Part shown: in pieces, positions 62,952-64,000 of the stretch
How the letters are laid out: each line of letters starts with the position of its first letter
Position numbering within the stretch: position 1 is the stretch's first letter
Assembly: GCA_038125265.1 (NCBI GenBank)
Contig: JAYPDM010000003.1
Span: 1-64,000 of the forward strand
Length of the DNA: 64,000 nt
Source: JAURFX01 sp038125265
Lineage (GTDB): Bacteria > Pseudomonadota > Gammaproteobacteria > Steroidobacterales > Rariloculaceae
Reading direction: 5' to 3'
Notes under the pieces: model-generated
Database searches by the model: none
What the model saw: the letters and a program-made list of their open reading frames with translations, nothing else
What the model was told of the DNA's origin: nothing
Translations under genes and position numbers: made by a program

Positions 62952-63992
62952 ATGATTAAGACACTTTTTGGTTTCTTCTCAAGCGATCTTTCAATCGACC
63001 TTGGGACTGCTAATACTTTAATTTATGTTGGCGATAAAGGCATGGTGCTCAATGAGCCATCAGTTGTTGCTATTAAAGATGATGGAAGAGGCGGTAAGTC
63101 AGTCTTGGCAGTGGGAGCAGAAGCCAAAAATATGTTAGGTCGAACTCCGGCCGGAGTACAAGCGATTAGACCTATGAAAGATGGAGTGATAGCAGACTTT
63201 AATGTTTGCGAAAAAATGCTTCAATACTTTATCAAGAAGGCACATGGATCACGATATTTTAGACCGAGCTCAAGGGTACTGATCTGTGTTCCTTACGGCG
63301 CGACTCAAGTTGAGAGAAGAGCGATACGTGAGTCTGCTGAGGGCGCTGGAGCAAGAAGAGTTTACCTTGTTGAGGAGCCAATGGCAGCAGCGATCGGTGC
63401 TGGGATGAATGTACAAGAGGCGAGAGGTTCGATGGTGCTAGATATTGGGGGTGGGACTTCAGAAGTGGCTGTTATGTCACTTAATGGGATTGTTTATGCT
63501 CATTCTGCCAGGATTGGCGGCGATAAATTTGATGATGCAATTATCAATTATGTCAGAAGAAATTATGGCGTTTTAATTGGTGAGGCAACCGCAGAGCGCG
63601 TAAAAAAAGAAATTGGTACCGCTTATCCCGGAGATCAGGTAAAGGAAATTTCAATTAAAGGGAGAAAACTTTCAGAGGGAGTCCCAAGAACTTTTACGCT
63701 TAATTCAAATGAAATATTAGAAGCACTGCAAGAGCCACTCAATGGAATTGTTGAAGCGGTGAAGGCTGCTCTTGAGCAGACGCCGCCAGAACTTAGCGCT
63801 GATGTTGCCGAGAGAGGTATTGTGCTTACCGGCGGGGGTGCATTATTAAGTGGCTTGGATAGACTTTTGCTAGAAGAAACAGGGGTTCCCGTTATTGTTG
63901 CCGAGGATCCCTTAACTTGCGTCGCTCGAGGAGGAGGAAAATTGTTAACCCTTCTTGATAAATACGGTCCAGCAGCATTCTCAGTTGAATAA
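62952..63992 (+). CDS. mreB: Rod-shape determining protein MreB
   Basis: 346 residues (E. coli 347), complete. Actin-like ATPase that organises elongation of the cell wall. Phosphate 1 loop SIDLGTANTLIYV, phosphate 2 MVLDIGGGTSEVAVM and adenosine motif VLTGGGALLSGLD are present. Divergent from gatC. Normally followed by mreC and mreD, which lie beyond the window. Confidence 0.98.
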   Translation: MIKTLFGFFSSDLSIDLGTANTLIYVGDKGMVLNEPSVVAIKDDGRGGKSVLAVGAEAKNMLGRTPAGVQAIRPMKDGVIADFNVCEKMLQYFIKKAHGSRYFRPSSRVLICVPYGATQVERRAIRESAEGAGARRVYLVEEPMAAAIGAGMNVQEARGSMVLDIGGGTSEVAVMSLNGIVYAHSARIGGDKFDDAIINYVRRNYGVLIGEATAERVKKEIGTAYPGDQVKEISIKGRKLSEGVPRTFTLNSNEILEALQEPLNGIVEAVKAALEQTPPELSADVAERGIVLTGGGALLSGLDRLLLEETGVPVIVAEDPLTCVARGGGKLLTLLDKYGPAAFSVE

Positions 63993-64000
63993 AATATAGA

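Noticed and set aside
10..64000. Many open frames of 60-145 codons antisense to, or out of frame within, the genes listed (for example 9989-10312 minus, 26722-27156 minus, 39997-40398 minus)
   Set aside because: Each lies inside a well-recognised gene on the other strand or frame, has odd composition and no family motif or start signal.
1..64000. CRISPR arrays, insertion sequences, prophage or integron parts
   Set aside because: No spaced repeats, transposase, integrase or phage genes were seen on either strand.

Overview
The window is 64 kb of chromosomal DNA from an AT-rich gammaproteobacterium. Gene content and order say so: 6S RNA between zapA and the 5-formyl-THF cyclo-ligase gene, pepP-ubiH-ubiI-gcv, lptD-surA-pdxA-rsmA-apaH, lolB/tRNA-Gln/prs/pth/ychF, prfA-prmC-moeB and gatCAB divergent from mreB. 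Coding density is very high: most neighbours abut or overlap and no gene-free stretch reaches 300 bases. Low GC, tight packing and the loss of several usual neighbours fit a streamlined, probably marine, uncultivated lineage (SAR86-like groups come to mind), but this is inference and the genus cannot be named from sequence alone. Three runs of exactly 100 N mark scaffold joins in a draft assembly.

Layout. 1-9443: 3' part of yhdP, the tldD and pmbA metalloprotease pair interleaved with purK/purE and purC, a DjlA-like J protein and coq7. 9480-11057: rplM-rpsI with a clear promoter, then convergent rpiA and a terminator. 11090-13354 (minus): lysine/alanine-rich histone-like protein broken by a gap, EVE protein, 5-formyl-THF cyclo-ligase, 6S RNA, zapA and a ZapB-like coiled coil. 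13434-24356 (plus): pepP, ubiH, ubiI-like, a tandem glycine riboswitch, gcvT-gcvH-gcvPA-gcvPB and a large periplasmic Deg protease of the Nma111/DEGP7 architecture. 24359-28786: DUF255 thioredoxin-domain protein, lgt-thyA, apaH. 28779-33982 (minus): rsmA, pdxA, surA, lptD. 34010-36662: murU-like gene, an exported NmrA-type protein, a small unknown gene, phhB and a PGPGW membrane protein. 36671-41076: tRNA-CAU, gapped pabB, monomeric NADP isocitrate dehydrogenase and a Tat-type amidohydrolase.

41082-50146 (minus) reads as one long co-oriented unit. It runs prs, rplY, pth, ychF, then without a break into a tripartite tricarboxylate-type transporter whose binding protein is fused to the small membrane subunit, tctA, an MmgE/PrpD protein, an SDR-fold protein lacking its catalytic Tyr, a methyltransferase and a 44-residue membrane protein. 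50162-55251: tRNA-Gln, lolB, a TPR lipoprotein, and divergently prfA-prmC-moeB. 55248-63992: gatC-gatA-gatB-metF-metH on the minus strand and mreB on the plus strand.

Functional links: glycine cleavage, MetF, MetH, ThyA and cyclo-ligase form a one-carbon network, with glycine sensed by the riboswitch. LptD, SurA, LolB, Lgt, YhdP and the Deg protease serve the envelope. Coq7, UbiH and UbiI-like make ubiquinone. The most unusual items are the TctC-TctB fusion and its catabolic neighbours, the Nma111-like protease, the exported NmrA protein whose start appears only after closing a spurious gap, the lolB stop codon lying inside tRNA-Gln, and the two halves of the mre-rng-yhdP-tldD cluster at opposite edges of the window.
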